Origin: Bacteroidota bacterium
GTDB taxonomy: Bacteria > Bacteroidota > Ignavibacteria > UBA10030 > UBA8401
Direction of reading: 5' to 3'
DNA length: 40,891 nucleotides
Assembly: GCA_021796275.1 (NCBI GenBank)
Contig: JAJYOI010000020.1
Coordinates: forward strand, 1-40,891
In this document: positions 24,243 to 32,999 of the stretch, piece by piece
Numbering within the stretch: the first letter of the stretch is position 1
Layout of the letters: each line of letters begins with the position of its first letter
The notes under the pieces: model-generated
Seen by the model: the letters and a program-made list of their open reading frames with translations, nothing else
Databases searched by the model: none
Told to the model about the DNA's origin: nothing
Made by a program: the position numbers and the translations under genes

Positions 24243-26003
24243 ATGAAAATTTTCTATTACCGTCTCGGAATATTTTTTATTACAGTCCTTCTTTTCGGCA
24301 GTTGCTCGAAAGAATTTACCAATCAGCCAAAATCGAATGCGCTGCCGCAAACGAGATTGTGGCTTACGCCGGAATCGGATTTGCATGAAACGATTTCGCG
24401 CCAGCATTTTTATTGGTACGGCGAAGATCCTGACGGACGCGTTGTCGGCTATCTTTTAGCCGTAGGGAATTTTAAACCTGCACCTACGCAGCTTCCTTCG
24501 CCAGACACGCTGACCTACACGTGGGTAACCAAAGGCGATTCATCAATTGCGTTGCCGCTTCGTGCAATTCGTGACAGCTTTACGGTTATCGTACGCGCAG
24601 TTGATAACACGTTCAAATCTGCATCGTTGCTGCCGGTCGGCGCGATCATCAGAATGCTGCCGGAGCCATATTGGGATATTGACACAAATGGTGTGTACGA
24701 CGGCAATGATATTGCTTTGAAGGACATTCAATCCGCCGCCGACCCGAAAGGCGCGATACTTCTTTTTCCGATTCGCAACACACCGCCGACTGTACAGTTT
24801 GCGGCGAATCCTGTAGATTCATCTGTGATTCAGCAGCCGGATACGACGTTCACTGTTGCGACATTTTCATGGGTTGGTCATGATCTTGACGGCGATAATA
24901 CAATTACAGGTTATCGTATTGCGCTCAACGATACAAGCTCACCTTCGAGTTGGTGTACTATTACCGGTTCGCCGAAATTTGTTACGCTCGCTGTGCCGCG
25001 TTCAGTGAGCGATCAGACAACCACCGACACGGTGAGTGCGAATGTGTACACCGGTACATATCCGAATTTGCAATGGCGGGGCGCGATTTCAGGATTGCGT
25101 TTGAACAATAGCAATGCGCTTTATCTTCAGGCGAAGGATCTTGCAGGAGAGTACAGCAAGCCGGCACGCATGCCTACGACAAGTTCGAAAACATGGTTTG
25201 TCAAAAAACCGAAAGGGCAAACGCTGCTCATCGCAGATTACAATTCTTACACAGGCGGAGTAGGCCACGCCGATACCAGCGCCTTAAATCCATACGAAAG
25301 CCTTTTTACAGAAATGGGAGGCGTAGTCGGCAATTTCGACGTGCTTGATGTCGGCTACGGATTGACTGCGGGCAGCAAACAAACGCAATCACTTTTTCAA
25401 ACGTATGGTAAGCTAGTTCCTGCGAACCTGAATCCGGCATTCATCATGACGCTTCAACTGTACAAATTTGTGTACTGGTTCAGCGATCTTTATCCGAGCT
25501 ACACTCCGGCGCGCATCGGATTGTTCTATTATCTTCAGCAGGGAGGCAAAGCGATTTTTTCGACAACGTTCCCATTCAACATCTCTTTTCCGGATGTGCA
25601 GGCATTGAATGACTTCGCTCCTATTGACAGTGTTTCGTCAGACCCGACTTCCACTCCGTCGAATCCCACCTATGCAGACAGCCGTATTCCTGTCTATACA
25701 AAAGTTTTGCCGTACGATACCACGAGCGGGTATCCGGTACTGACGTTTGGACCGCCGCCAAGCTCAGGTGCTCAATTCTTTTTTAATTGGCGCCAAATTT
25801 ACAAGCGATCGGACGCGCAGTATATCTACAGGCTGGATTCATCGTCAACAGGCAGATATCTTGGGAGACCTACCATCGCACTCATTGACAACGCCAAGAC
25901 GTTTGTTTTGTTTGCGCTGCCGGTTCATTATCTCAATAACGATCATACGGCACTGAAAGCCTTTTTTCACAAAGTCATTGTTAATGAGTTTGGATTTCAA
26001 TGA
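24243..26003 (+). CDS. Outer-membrane-type lipoprotein, unknown function
   Basis: A 586-residue protein with a lipoprotein signal (LGIFFITVLLFGSC, Cys at about 21). Two related beta-sandwich-like segments share a D-x-D-G core: YWYGEDPDGRVVGYLLAV and WVGHDLDGDNTITGYRIAL, suggesting FnIII-like repeats. The C-terminal third (TLLIADYNSYTGG, YKFVYWFSDLYPSY, ARIGLFYYLQQGGKAIFST) reads like an alpha/beta domain. I do not recognise a family. It starts right after the MITE-like element, and its stop overlaps the TonB receptor start by four bases (ATGA), so the two are translated as a pair. Confidence 0.75.
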   Translation: MKIFYYRLGIFFITVLLFGSCSKEFTNQPKSNALPQTRLWLTPESDLHETISRQHFYWYGEDPDGRVVGYLLAVGNFKPAPTQLPSPDTLTYTWVTKGDSSIALPLRAIRDSFTVIVRAVDNTFKSASLLPVGAIIRMLPEPYWDIDTNGVYDGNDIALKDIQSAADPKGAILLFPIRNTPPTVQFAANPVDSSVIQQPDTTFTVATFSWVGHDLDGDNTITGYRIALNDTSSPSSWCTITGSPKFVTLAVPRSVSDQTTTDTVSANVYTGTYPNLQWRGAISGLRLNNSNALYLQAKDLAGEYSKPARMPTTSSKTWFVKKPKGQTLLIADYNSYTGGVGHADTSALNPYESLFTEMGGVVGNFDVLDVGYGLTAGSKQTQSLFQTYGKLVPANLNPAFIMTLQLYKFVYWFSDLYPSYTPARIGLFYYLQQGGKAIFSTTFPFNISFPDVQALNDFAPIDSVSSDPTSTPSNPTYADSRIPVYTKVLPYDTTSGYPVLTFGPPPSSGAQFFFNWRQIYKRSDAQYIYRLDSSSTGRYLGRPTIALIDNAKTFVLFALPVHYLNNDHTALKAFFHKVIVNEFGFQ

Positions 26004-28861
26004 GAGTGAAGAATACAATATCGCTTCGATTTTTATTCCTGAGCATTCTGTGCGCAGTGTACTCGATGGTAACATTTTCGCAAACCGCGCAACAGGCGCT
26101 CACGACGGGAACGATCAAAGGAAGAATTACCGATTCGAAAACCGGTGAAGGACTTCCCAGTGTTAACATCATTGCAAAGGGGACATACTACGGCGCAGCA
26201 AGCGACTTCGATGGAAATTACAAGATAGAAAAAATAAATCCGGGAGTGTACAATCTTGCAATTACTTTGCTCGGTTATAAAGCGACGGAATATACCGGAG
26301 TCAAGGTGGAAGCCGGAAAAACTACCGAGATCAATGTGAAGCTCGAAGAAACCTCGTTGACACTTGGGAAAGAGGTTGTCATTATCGGAGAGAAGCCGCT
26401 GTTTGATATCGAACAAACGTCAAGCTCGCGAACAGTGAGCGGGCAAGATATCAAAGTGGCGGCGGTACAGACCGTTCAAGATGTTGTCGGACTTCAAACC
26501 GGCGTTGTACAAAGCGACAATGAAATTCACATTCGCGGAAGCCGCGGCTACGAGAATGCGTACCTTGTTGATGGCGTTCCCGTGCAGGATATTCTTGGAG
26601 GAACAGGTTTCGGTCTTCAGGTCAGTCCGGACGCAATTCAACAGATTGAGGTCATCACGGGCGGTTACAACGCGGAATACGGTCAGGCAACGTCAGGCAT
26701 CGTAAGCATTACAACAAAAGAAGGCTCGACTTCGTACAATGGCGGTGTTTCCTACAAGACCGACAAGGTGTGGGGAAATTCGCTGGCAAATTTCAATACG
26801 GATATCTTTGAAGCGAATTTGAGCGGTCCCATACCGTTTGCCGATGCGGTTCTTCCGGGCAGTCTTAGTTTCTTTGCCACCTTCGGCGGAAATGTTACCG
26901 ACGGCTACACGCGATGGGTTCAGGTTATCGGCAACAACGGCAAACCTGTTGGGTACACATCGGTCGCACCGCACGCGCTTGTTTCTTCTATATTTTATGG
27001 CGGCAGATTTACGCCGCGCCTTGCCAACAATTATTCATGGACCGGCAAACTGACATGGAAACCGTCGGCGACAGAAAAGCTTGCGTACTCCTACAATGAG
27101 TCAGTTGTGATTGATCAGAACTCGGCGACGATTCAAACGGCACTTGAGTACCAAGAGCCGTCGCCCGGATTTCAATACCAATTCATGAATATTTTAGACA
27201 GCGCCAACACATTCACCCAAATTAACATCCAGCAGACAGTTGCGTGGACCCATACAATTAGCCCGAAATCTTTTTACGAAATTCACTTGAGCCGCTATAC
27301 AGCGCATGTGCGCGGAGATGCAAATGGCAAAGATTATACGCAGTATAATGAGCCGAAGGATATCGTCACGTTTCCGATAGAATATTATAATCGCGGGAAA
27401 GATACGGTAGGTGTCATTCCGGGCGATGGTTTTTATGATACCGGAGGACCGTTTGAGTGGCGCGATCATTTTATTGACGATATCGGCTTCAAGTTTGATT
27501 TTACAAACTTTTTTACTGACAGAAATAAATTCAAAACCGGGGTAGAATCTCATTTTCAGACTTTACAGATGATTGATATTACCGACCCATGGATCAAGCC
27601 GTTAGGTTTGAACAACGACATATATCGCGTTAGTCCGGCGTCGGGCGCGTTGTATGCGCAGGATAATATCACGATCAGCGGCATGGTGTTGAATTTCGGA
27701 TTGCGCTTCGATTATTGGTTCCCCGGAAAATTTGTTGATGATGCGATCAACAATCCCGATGTGCCTCTCGCATCAGATGATATTCGCACACACTATAATC
27801 AGGAAACGTATTCGCTTTTTGGGCGCCGGTGGAAAGGAAGACTCAGTCCGCGATTAGGAATATCGCATCCCGTTTCAGACAATCAAACTCTCTTTTTCTC
27901 ATACGGACATTTTTCCAAACTTCCGCAGCCGACGTACGTGTATTCAAAGCTGACGGCAAGCAGCGCTCAATCCACAGTGCAGACAATCGGAAATCCGAAT
28001 CTCAATCCTGAAACAACAGTGGCGTACGAACTTGGTCTTCGGAATCAGATTACCGAGGATGATGTGCTGACGATAACGGCGTATTATAAAGATATTTTTG
28101 ATTACATCACGGCGCGCACTGTCCGTGCGACGAACGCACGTTTTGCGAGCGGCACATACACAACGTATGTCAATTCGGATTATGCCCGGACACGCGGAAT
28201 CGAAGTTGAGTATAACAAACGCATCGGGCGGAATTTCCGCGGGACAGTATCCGGTTCGTATTCAATCGCGACAGGAAAGAGTTCAGCCGCCAATGAAGCG
28301 CTGTACAATCTGGTGACGAATGGAATTGAAACCACGATTAAAGAAGATTATGTCCCATGGGACCGGCCGTTTCAGGCATCGTTAAATTTCAATTTCAATA
28401 TTCCGAAGAACGAACCGATATTTGGATTTGCTCCCGGTGTCTTAGATGATTACAATCTTTTCGCCCGTGTGTTCTTTGAATCGGGCAAACGGTACACGCC
28501 GCAGCTTTTTGCCGGCAATGATATTGACGGCAGGCCGCAATATAGTACCGATTACAACAGTACAAACGACGCGGTTGGGCAAAATTGGTTCTACGTCAAT
28601 TTGAATTTCGAAAAGTATATTGATTTCGGCGGCGTTAAGTTGACGCTCAGCGTTGAAGTTGAAAATCTTTTGAACAACCAAAATTCCCAGATCATCAATC
28701 CTGTAACCGGGCGCGCCTATGAGTACGGCGATAATGTCCCATCATCGTATAACGATCCGCGTTATCCGCAGCTTCAAGGTACAATCTCGCCGTTCCCTTA
28801 TAACCCGGCGCGCTATCTTACTCCGCGGACTGCAAAGGTTGGAATGGCATTGAGATTCTGA
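26000..28861 (+). CDS. TonB-dependent outer-membrane receptor with carboxypeptidase-like N-terminal domain
   Basis: A 953-residue outer-membrane transporter. Order: signal peptide (LRFLFLSILCAVYSMVTFSQ); carboxypeptidase-regulatory-like beta-sandwich at about 36-117 (GTIKGRITDSKTGEGLPSV, FDGNYKIEKINPGVYNL); plug domain (VQDVVGLQTGVV, EIHIRGSRGYENAYLVDGV, IEVITGGYNAEYGQATSGIV); then a large beta-barrel ending in VGMALRF with the usual terminal Phe. Such receptors import ligands, but some act with secretion systems. Its start overlaps the upstream lipoprotein, and its TGA overlaps by one base the first in-frame ATG of the PorV-like gene. The ligand is unknown, and no SusD-like partner is seen. 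Confidence 0.9.
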   Translation: MRVKNTISLRFLFLSILCAVYSMVTFSQTAQQALTTGTIKGRITDSKTGEGLPSVNIIAKGTYYGAASDFDGNYKIEKINPGVYNLAITLLGYKATEYTGVKVEAGKTTEINVKLEETSLTLGKEVVIIGEKPLFDIEQTSSSRTVSGQDIKVAAVQTVQDVVGLQTGVVQSDNEIHIRGSRGYENAYLVDGVPVQDILGGTGFGLQVSPDAIQQIEVITGGYNAEYGQATSGIVSITTKEGSTSYNGGVSYKTDKVWGNSLANFNTDIFEANLSGPIPFADAVLPGSLSFFATFGGNVTDGYTRWVQVIGNNGKPVGYTSVAPHALVSSIFYGGRFTPRLANNYSWTGKLTWKPSATEKLAYSYNESVVIDQNSATIQTALEYQEPSPGFQYQFMNILDSANTFTQINIQQTVAWTHTISPKSFYEIHLSRYTAHVRGDANGKDYTQYNEPKDIVTFPIEYYNRGKDTVGVIPGDGFYDTGGPFEWRDHFIDDIGFKFDFTNFFTDRNKFKTGVESHFQTLQMIDITDPWIKPLGLNNDIYRVSPASGALYAQDNITISGMVLNFGLRFDYWFPGKFVDDAINNPDVPLASDDIRTHYNQETYSLFGRRWKGRLSPRLGISHPVSDNQTLFFSYGHFSKLPQPTYVYSKLTASSAQSTVQTIGNPNLNPETTVAYELGLRNQITEDDVLTITAYYKDIFDYITARTVRATNARFASGTYTTYVNSDYARTRGIEVEYNKRIGRNFRGTVSGSYSIATGKSSAANEALYNLVTNGIETTIKEDYVPWDRPFQASLNFNFNIPKNEPIFGFAPGVLDDYNLFARVFFESGKRYTPQLFAGNDIDGRPQYSTDYNSTNDAVGQNWFYVNLNFEKYIDFGGVKLTLSVEVENLLNNQNSQIINPVTGRAYEYGDNVPSSYNDPRYPQLQGTISPFPYNPARYLTPRTAKVGMALRF

Positions 28862-28866
28862 TGAGG

Positions 28867-28957
28867 CTCAATTTTCAATTACTAACCGCCAATGAAAAAT
28901 TAACAGTGCACAACCACCGTTCAACATCCGGAATTCGGCAATCGTCAATCGGCATAC
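28867..28957 (+). repeat. Thirteen-unit degenerate heptamer tract
   Basis: Thirteen consecutive 7-bp units, including CTCAATT, TTCAATT, GCCAATG, GGCAATC and GTCAATC, fill the space between the TonB receptor stop and the preferred start of the PorV-like gene. Most units carry AA or TT at the same phase. The open frame through the tract encodes a non-signal-like extension. Confidence 0.7.
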
Positions 28958-28965
28958 CGCTTTTT

Positions 28966-30105
28966 ATGAAGCGGCTGTTGTTCGTTGGTTATTGTTCATT
29001 GCTTATTGTTCCTTCTTCATCGGCTCAGCTCGTGCCGAATCTTGGCGGGCAGCGTTCCGGTATTTCAGCATTTCAATTTTTGAAAATCGGCGCCGATGCG
29101 CGCGGCTCTTCGATGGGAGAAGCGTACGTTGCGGTGGTGAATGATGTGTCGGCGTTGTTTTGGAATCCGGCAGCGTTAGTGAACTCAGAATCAAATTCTT
29201 CGATTGTTCGTGATGCAGCAATGGCACACACCGAACAGAGCGAATATGATTCAACAAAGAAAGCATACGTCATGCGTATTTTATCGTCAGGGCAAGCGGA
29301 TACGTATGGACCTCCATATCAAGGGCAGGCAGTCTTCTCTCATACAGAGTGGCTTGTCGGTTTGAAGCATGAATTTTTCGGCGCAAGTTATTTTCTTTCG
29401 GGCAATGACGCCATCGGACTTGCGATTACTTCGCTTCACACTGACGATATGAAAGTGACAACAGAAACCCAGCCGACGGGAACCGGCGATTATTTTTCAT
29501 ACAGCGACCTTGCTGTGGCCGGAACATATTCACGAAAAATGACAGATCAATTTAGTTTTGGCGCAACAGTCCGTTATGTGCGCGAGACTATTGATGTTCT
29601 TCACATGGACGGTATACTGATTGATCTCGGAACGTTTTATTATATGGGACTTGGTTCTTCGCGGTTCGCCGTAGTTGTATCAAACTTCGGTGCAAATGTT
29701 CATCCCACCGGAACTGTCACGCGTTCAGACGGTACAACGGTGAACAGCTTTCAATCATTTTCCCCGCCGACAATGTTTCGGCTTGGCTATGCTTTCGAAC
29801 CATGGCAAGATGAACATAATCGCCTGACGGCATCGGTGCAGCTCAATCATCCGAATGATAATGCCGAGAATATACGTTTCGGCGCCGAGTATGAATTTGA
29901 CAGAACGTTCTTTCTTCGCTTGGGTGTGAAACGGACAATCGGCGAATCGTTGTTTGGTAGAGCGTCTTCGACTGCAGAAGATTATACTGCCGGCGTCGGT
30001 GTGTTTGTTCCCTTGGGAATTACCGATGCGTCGCTTGATTATGCCTTTGCGAACTTCAACGATCTTGGCGTTGTTCATCGAATCACTGTCGCAATCACGT
30101 ACTGA
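28966..30105 (+). CDS. PorV/PorQ-family outer-membrane protein
   Basis: A 379-residue beta-barrel protein of the UPF0164/PorV group. From ATG 28966 there is a good signal peptide (RLLFVGYCSLLIVPSSSAQ), then the family N-terminus (AFQFLKIGADARGSSMGEAYVAVVNDVSALFWNPAALV). Repeated amphipathic strands follow, ending YAFANFNDLGVVHRITVAITY. PorV is the T9SS shuttle and attachment component; paralogs often sit with particular cargo, so this one may serve the T9SS-sorted proteins upstream. The longer frame from ATG 28861 would add 35 residues read from the heptamer tract. A second heptamer run (28980-29014) lies within the signal-peptide codons. Confidence 0.82.
   Translation: MKRLLFVGYCSLLIVPSSSAQLVPNLGGQRSGISAFQFLKIGADARGSSMGEAYVAVVNDVSALFWNPAALVNSESNSSIVRDAAMAHTEQSEYDSTKKAYVMRILSSGQADTYGPPYQGQAVFSHTEWLVGLKHEFFGASYFLSGNDAIGLAITSLHTDDMKVTTETQPTGTGDYFSYSDLAVAGTYSRKMTDQFSFGATVRYVRETIDVLHMDGILIDLGTFYYMGLGSSRFAVVVSNFGANVHPTGTVTRSDGTTVNSFQSFSPPTMFRLGYAFEPWQDEHNRLTASVQLNHPNDNAENIRFGAEYEFDRTFFLRLGVKRTIGESLFGRASSTAEDYTAGVGVFVPLGITDASLDYAFANFNDLGVVHRITVAITY
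28980..29014 (+). repeat. Heptamer tract inside signal-peptide codons
   Basis: Five 7-bp units starting GTTCGTT and GGTTATT, encoding part of the PorV-like signal peptide (FVGYCSLLIVPS). Same periodicity as the tract just upstream, but in the complementary (TT-rich) orientation. Confidence 0.55.
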
Positions 30106-30111
30106 ATTGCA

Positions 30112-31197
30112 ATGAAATCTTTTTTCTTACTTTCTTTTATTTTTGCGCTTGTTATTATCGGTTGTCAAAAACCGTATGATATCAGTGCATTGCCGCAAGC
30201 AAAAGATAATAATTCTTCCGGCGATACTACCTACATTCAAAAAGGAGTGTGGACAGGTTTCAATAAGCCTCAAGGGATTTTGTACGGCAGAGACCAATTA
30301 TTTTACGTGATGGACACGCAGAATAATCGTATCGTCATGTTGAATCAAGCCGGAGATGAGTTGAGCGAGCTGAGCAATGTCTTACATCCGCTCACAGCTG
30401 CACAAGATCCGCGCCTCGATCTCATCGTCGGTGCAGAAACAATTGATCAGACATCACAGGATACAATTGGTGTTGTCCTTCGTGTCAAAGTGGAGCAGGC
30501 GTCAGGACATCTTAATCTTGCAGAAGTTGATACAATCTGGAAGGAACCTGGACATCCTCAACGCAGATTTGTCGGCGTGGGAATTCTTCCTAACGATGAA
30601 TATCTCGTTGTGCGAGACGGACCCGACAATAGCAGTCCGGTTGATCCGGATGCACGTGTGCTGCGTTTTCGGTATGTCCATGAAAATGAAACCGCCCGGA
30701 AAGATTCATTCATTACTCCTTTGGGCGATTTACAATCCGGCGTTGGGAATTCCATTACGTCAGTCAATCATCCCACGAGCATTGCAATATTTCCCGGCCG
30801 TTCTGATTTTGTGCTGACACAAAAATCTGACGGCGTGCAATATTCTGCGGTCTGGATGGTGTATTCAAAGACAGTCGATTTCGAAGGATGGCTTCCGCGA
30901 TTTGATCCGTCGGTTGCCGGTCAAAATATTGATTTTGTAAAACCGAATAGGTTTCGTGACGCTAAAGGAGTTGCCATCGATCCGTTTCGTTCGGATATTT
31001 TTATTGTTGACGCTCAACAAGACAGCGTTGTAAAGTTTAACAGCAAAGGATTTTTCAAGAGCGAATCGTTTGGCGCGCGGTCGTCATTCACGGGGTTGAA
31101 TCATCCACAGGGCGTAGCTATTGCGTTGGGCGATCTGTATGTTTGCGACACCGACAATGATCGCATTGTCATTTTCCGTCTCTCCACAGGCAATTGA
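30112..31197 (+). CDS. NHL-repeat beta-propeller lipoprotein
   Basis: A 361-residue lipoprotein (FFLLSFIFALVIIGC, Cys18). NHL-type motifs recur: FNKPQGILYGRDQLFYVMDTQNNRIVML near the start and RDAKGVAIDPFRSDIFIVDAQQDSVVKF and LNHPQGVAIALGDLYVCDTDNDRIVIF at the end, suggesting a six-bladed propeller. Such propellers bind ligands or proteins; no catalytic residues are evident. It starts six bases after the PorV-like stop and closes the four-gene operon. Its last ~97 bp overlap an opposing open frame at 31101-31376. Confidence 0.82.
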   Translation: MKSFFLLSFIFALVIIGCQKPYDISALPQAKDNNSSGDTTYIQKGVWTGFNKPQGILYGRDQLFYVMDTQNNRIVMLNQAGDELSELSNVLHPLTAAQDPRLDLIVGAETIDQTSQDTIGVVLRVKVEQASGHLNLAEVDTIWKEPGHPQRRFVGVGILPNDEYLVVRDGPDNSSPVDPDARVLRFRYVHENETARKDSFITPLGDLQSGVGNSITSVNHPTSIAIFPGRSDFVLTQKSDGVQYSAVWMVYSKTVDFEGWLPRFDPSVAGQNIDFVKPNRFRDAKGVAIDPFRSDIFIVDAQQDSVVKFNSKGFFKSESFGARSSFTGLNHPQGVAIALGDLYVCDTDNDRIVIFRLSTGN

Positions 31198-31376
31198 CCC
31201 ACCGTTTTCTTCCCGTTGAATAACTTACGTAGTACAAACAAGCGCGTTTGTAAAATAAAATGCTGTGTGAATTCTAAATCGAGTGAAGTGACAAACGCAA
31301 TCGGTGGTGGAATAATCGCGTTGACGAGCAAGGAAGCAGCATCTTTCGGAGAAAGTGCATCACAAAGTATTTTCAT
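31101..31376 (-). CDS. Small ORF overlapping the end of the ECF operon, possible gene fragment
   Basis: A 91-residue frame whose ATG (31376-31374) lies 17 bases inside the end of the ecfA2-like gene, an arrangement typical of a next operon gene. The first ~65 residues (MKILCDALSPKDAASLLVN, IPPPIAFVTSLDLEF) look protein-like. The last ~30 are antisense to the NHL lipoprotein gene and look like shadow sequence. It may be a real gene cut short by rearrangement, leaving convergent genes overlapping, or chance. No family recognised. Confidence 0.3.
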   Translation of the reverse strand: MKILCDALSPKDAASLLVNAIIPPPIAFVTSLDLEFTQHFILQTRLFVLRKLFNGKKTVGQLPVERRKMTMRSLSVSQTYRSPNAIATPCG

Positions 31377-32184
31377 TGTGTTTGCCGGGAAGTTGTGATA
31401 AGAAATCTGGAAGAAGAACCGCGATATTTTCTTGAGCAAGAGTTGCTGACATGCGCGGCACGATCGGCATCTGCATTCCGTTGGCTTTTAAAATGCCTTG
31501 CGCGTCTGGCCGTCGAAGGAAATCAGGCACTGCTTCATCAACGGCAATAATTCCCTTGTTGAGAACTAGTATTCTGTCGCATTGTTCCATTCCGAAGGCA
31601 AGGTCGTGCGTTATGAGGAGGTATCCTTTGCCTGCGGTTGTTTGTTGATCGAGTGCAGCGCTAATGAGTTTTCTTTCCGGTTTGCTTACTCCGCTTGTAG
31701 GTTCGTCAAAGATGCAAAACGGTGTATTCATGGCGATCGTTGACGCAAGCGCTAATAGTCTTCGTTGAGCAGGATGAAGATCATACGGATGCTTGTCAAG
31801 TACATCAGTCAGGTGAAATAAATCGGCAATGCGATGTAACGTGTGTGATGTTTCCTGCACCCCTAAATTGTGCAAGCCGTAGATTATTTCTTCCCGAACT
31901 GTTATCGAAAAAATCTGGTCTGAGGGGTTTTGCAATGCAACACCAATGCGGCGTGCGATTTCATGAAGCGGATTTCTTGAAGGATTAATCCCATCAACTA
32001 TTACTGTTCCATTGTCCGGAGAAAGTAGTCCAACAGCTAATTTCAGCATCGTCGATTTTCCCGCGCCTATTGTTCCGACGAGCATTACTCGTTCTGTTTT
32101 CTCAATGGAAAATGAGATGTGATGAAGCACTGGTACGTTGCGGAGATATGAAAAACTTACGTTTGTAAATTGTATCAATGCCAT
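31360..32184 (-). CDS. ECF transporter ATP-binding protein A2 (CbiO-like), degenerate signature motif
   Basis: Energy-coupling-factor ATPase, 274 residues from ATG 32184. Walker A is GTIGAGKST (37-45), Q-loop Gln85, Walker B FCIFDEP with the catalytic Glu161 intact, and the H-loop is LLITHDLAFG. The signature motif that should read LSGGQ is LHPAQ (136-140). The start overlaps the upstream ATPase by 10 bases; the longer frame to 32262 is just the overlap region. It is the fourth gene in the operon S-T-A1-A2 and is expected to pair with A1 as a heterodimer under the EcfT membrane subunit. Confidence 0.88.
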   Translation of the reverse strand: MALIQFTNVSFSYLRNVPVLHHISFSIEKTERVMLVGTIGAGKSTMLKLAVGLLSPDNGTVIVDGINPSRNPLHEIARRIGVALQNPSDQIFSITVREEIIYGLHNLGVQETSHTLHRIADLFHLTDVLDKHPYDLHPAQRRLLALASTIAMNTPFCIFDEPTSGVSKPERKLISAALDQQTTAGKGYLLITHDLAFGMEQCDRILVLNKGIIAVDEAVPDFLRRPDAQGILKANGMQMPIVPRMSATLAQENIAVLLPDFLSQLPGKHNENTL

Positions 32185-32993
32185 TGTTGTAACATGCGAA
32201 GGGATTTTCGGTATAATAATGTTTCTGCACGCCCGGTCAATTGTCGTTGTGCATCGATCCATAATGGAATATCAAGCTCGTTCGTATCAATGGCTGAAGT
32301 AAAAAGTTCGGGTGGAGTTCCGAAGAATTGCTGTTCTCCGTGGTGCAGAAAGAGCACACGGCCGCATACGGCGGCGATCACTTCAAGCCGGTGATCAACC
32401 ATAATAATGTTTGTTGTCAACTTAAGTGCATTTAACAGCGTAGTCAAAAAACGTATACCTTCCGAATGAAGCGACTCGGTTGGCTGATCGAGAAGAAGCC
32501 AACGCGGGTGTTTCGCTGTTTCACACGCAAGAGCGAGCAATCGTGTCTCGCCGCCAGAAAGCGATCGCGGGTGGCGTAATGCTAAATGGCCAAGCTGAAA
32601 CTGAGAAATCTGTTCGTCTATTCGTGCGCGGATGATATGCTGCGGTATAGCAAGCTGCTCGAGCGAAAAAGCAATTTCTGTTTCAACTGTTTCTGTTACA
32701 CCCGAAAGTTGCATGTATGGATCTTGAAACACGAACCCGATTTCTGATGGATTCACAACAGGTTGTGTCCCGTCACGAGCAATTGTTCCTGACGTAATGC
32801 CTGCCGGGAAATGTTTTTGAAGAATCCCGGCGATGGCATAAAGTAGAGAGGTTTTGCCTGAAGCAGAAGGCCCAATGATTCCCAATGTTTTGCCGGGCAG
32901 AAGCCTGAACGAAATGTCGTTGAGCGCAGGGTTATGCGTAAAGGGATATTGAAAGGAAAAATGTTCGAGCATCAATGTTGGTGAACAGGACAT
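32175..32993 (-). CDS. ECF transporter ATP-binding protein A1 (CbiO-like), Walker B Glu replaced by Gln
   Basis: Energy-coupling-factor ATPase, 272 residues. Walker A is GPSASGKTS (41-49), Q-loop Gln90 (FVFQDP), signature LSGGE intact (145-149), H-loop MVDHRLE (His201). Walker B reads WLLLDQP, so the catalytic Glu is Gln170 (codon CAG). It starts six bases after the EcfT stop and overlaps the next ATPase by 10 bases. In a heterodimer its intact signature would complete the A2 Walker site, while its own Walker site would face the degenerate LHPAQ of A2. Confidence 0.88.
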   Translation of the reverse strand: MSCSPTLMLEHFSFQYPFTHNPALNDISFRLLPGKTLGIIGPSASGKTSLLYAIAGILQKHFPAGITSGTIARDGTQPVVNPSEIGFVFQDPYMQLSGVTETVETEIAFSLEQLAIPQHIIRARIDEQISQFQLGHLALRHPRSLSGGETRLLALACETAKHPRWLLLDQPTESLHSEGIRFLTTLLNALKLTTNIIMVDHRLEVIAAVCGRVLFLHHGEQQFFGTPPELFTSAIDTNELDIPLWIDAQRQLTGRAETLLYRKSLRMLQQWH

Positions 32994-32999
32994 ATTCTA

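Noticed and set aside
31216-31398. 60-codon plus-strand frame after the NHL lipoprotein gene
   Set aside because: TTG start without ribosome-binding site, antisense to the end of ecfA2 and the small minus frame; no family resemblance.
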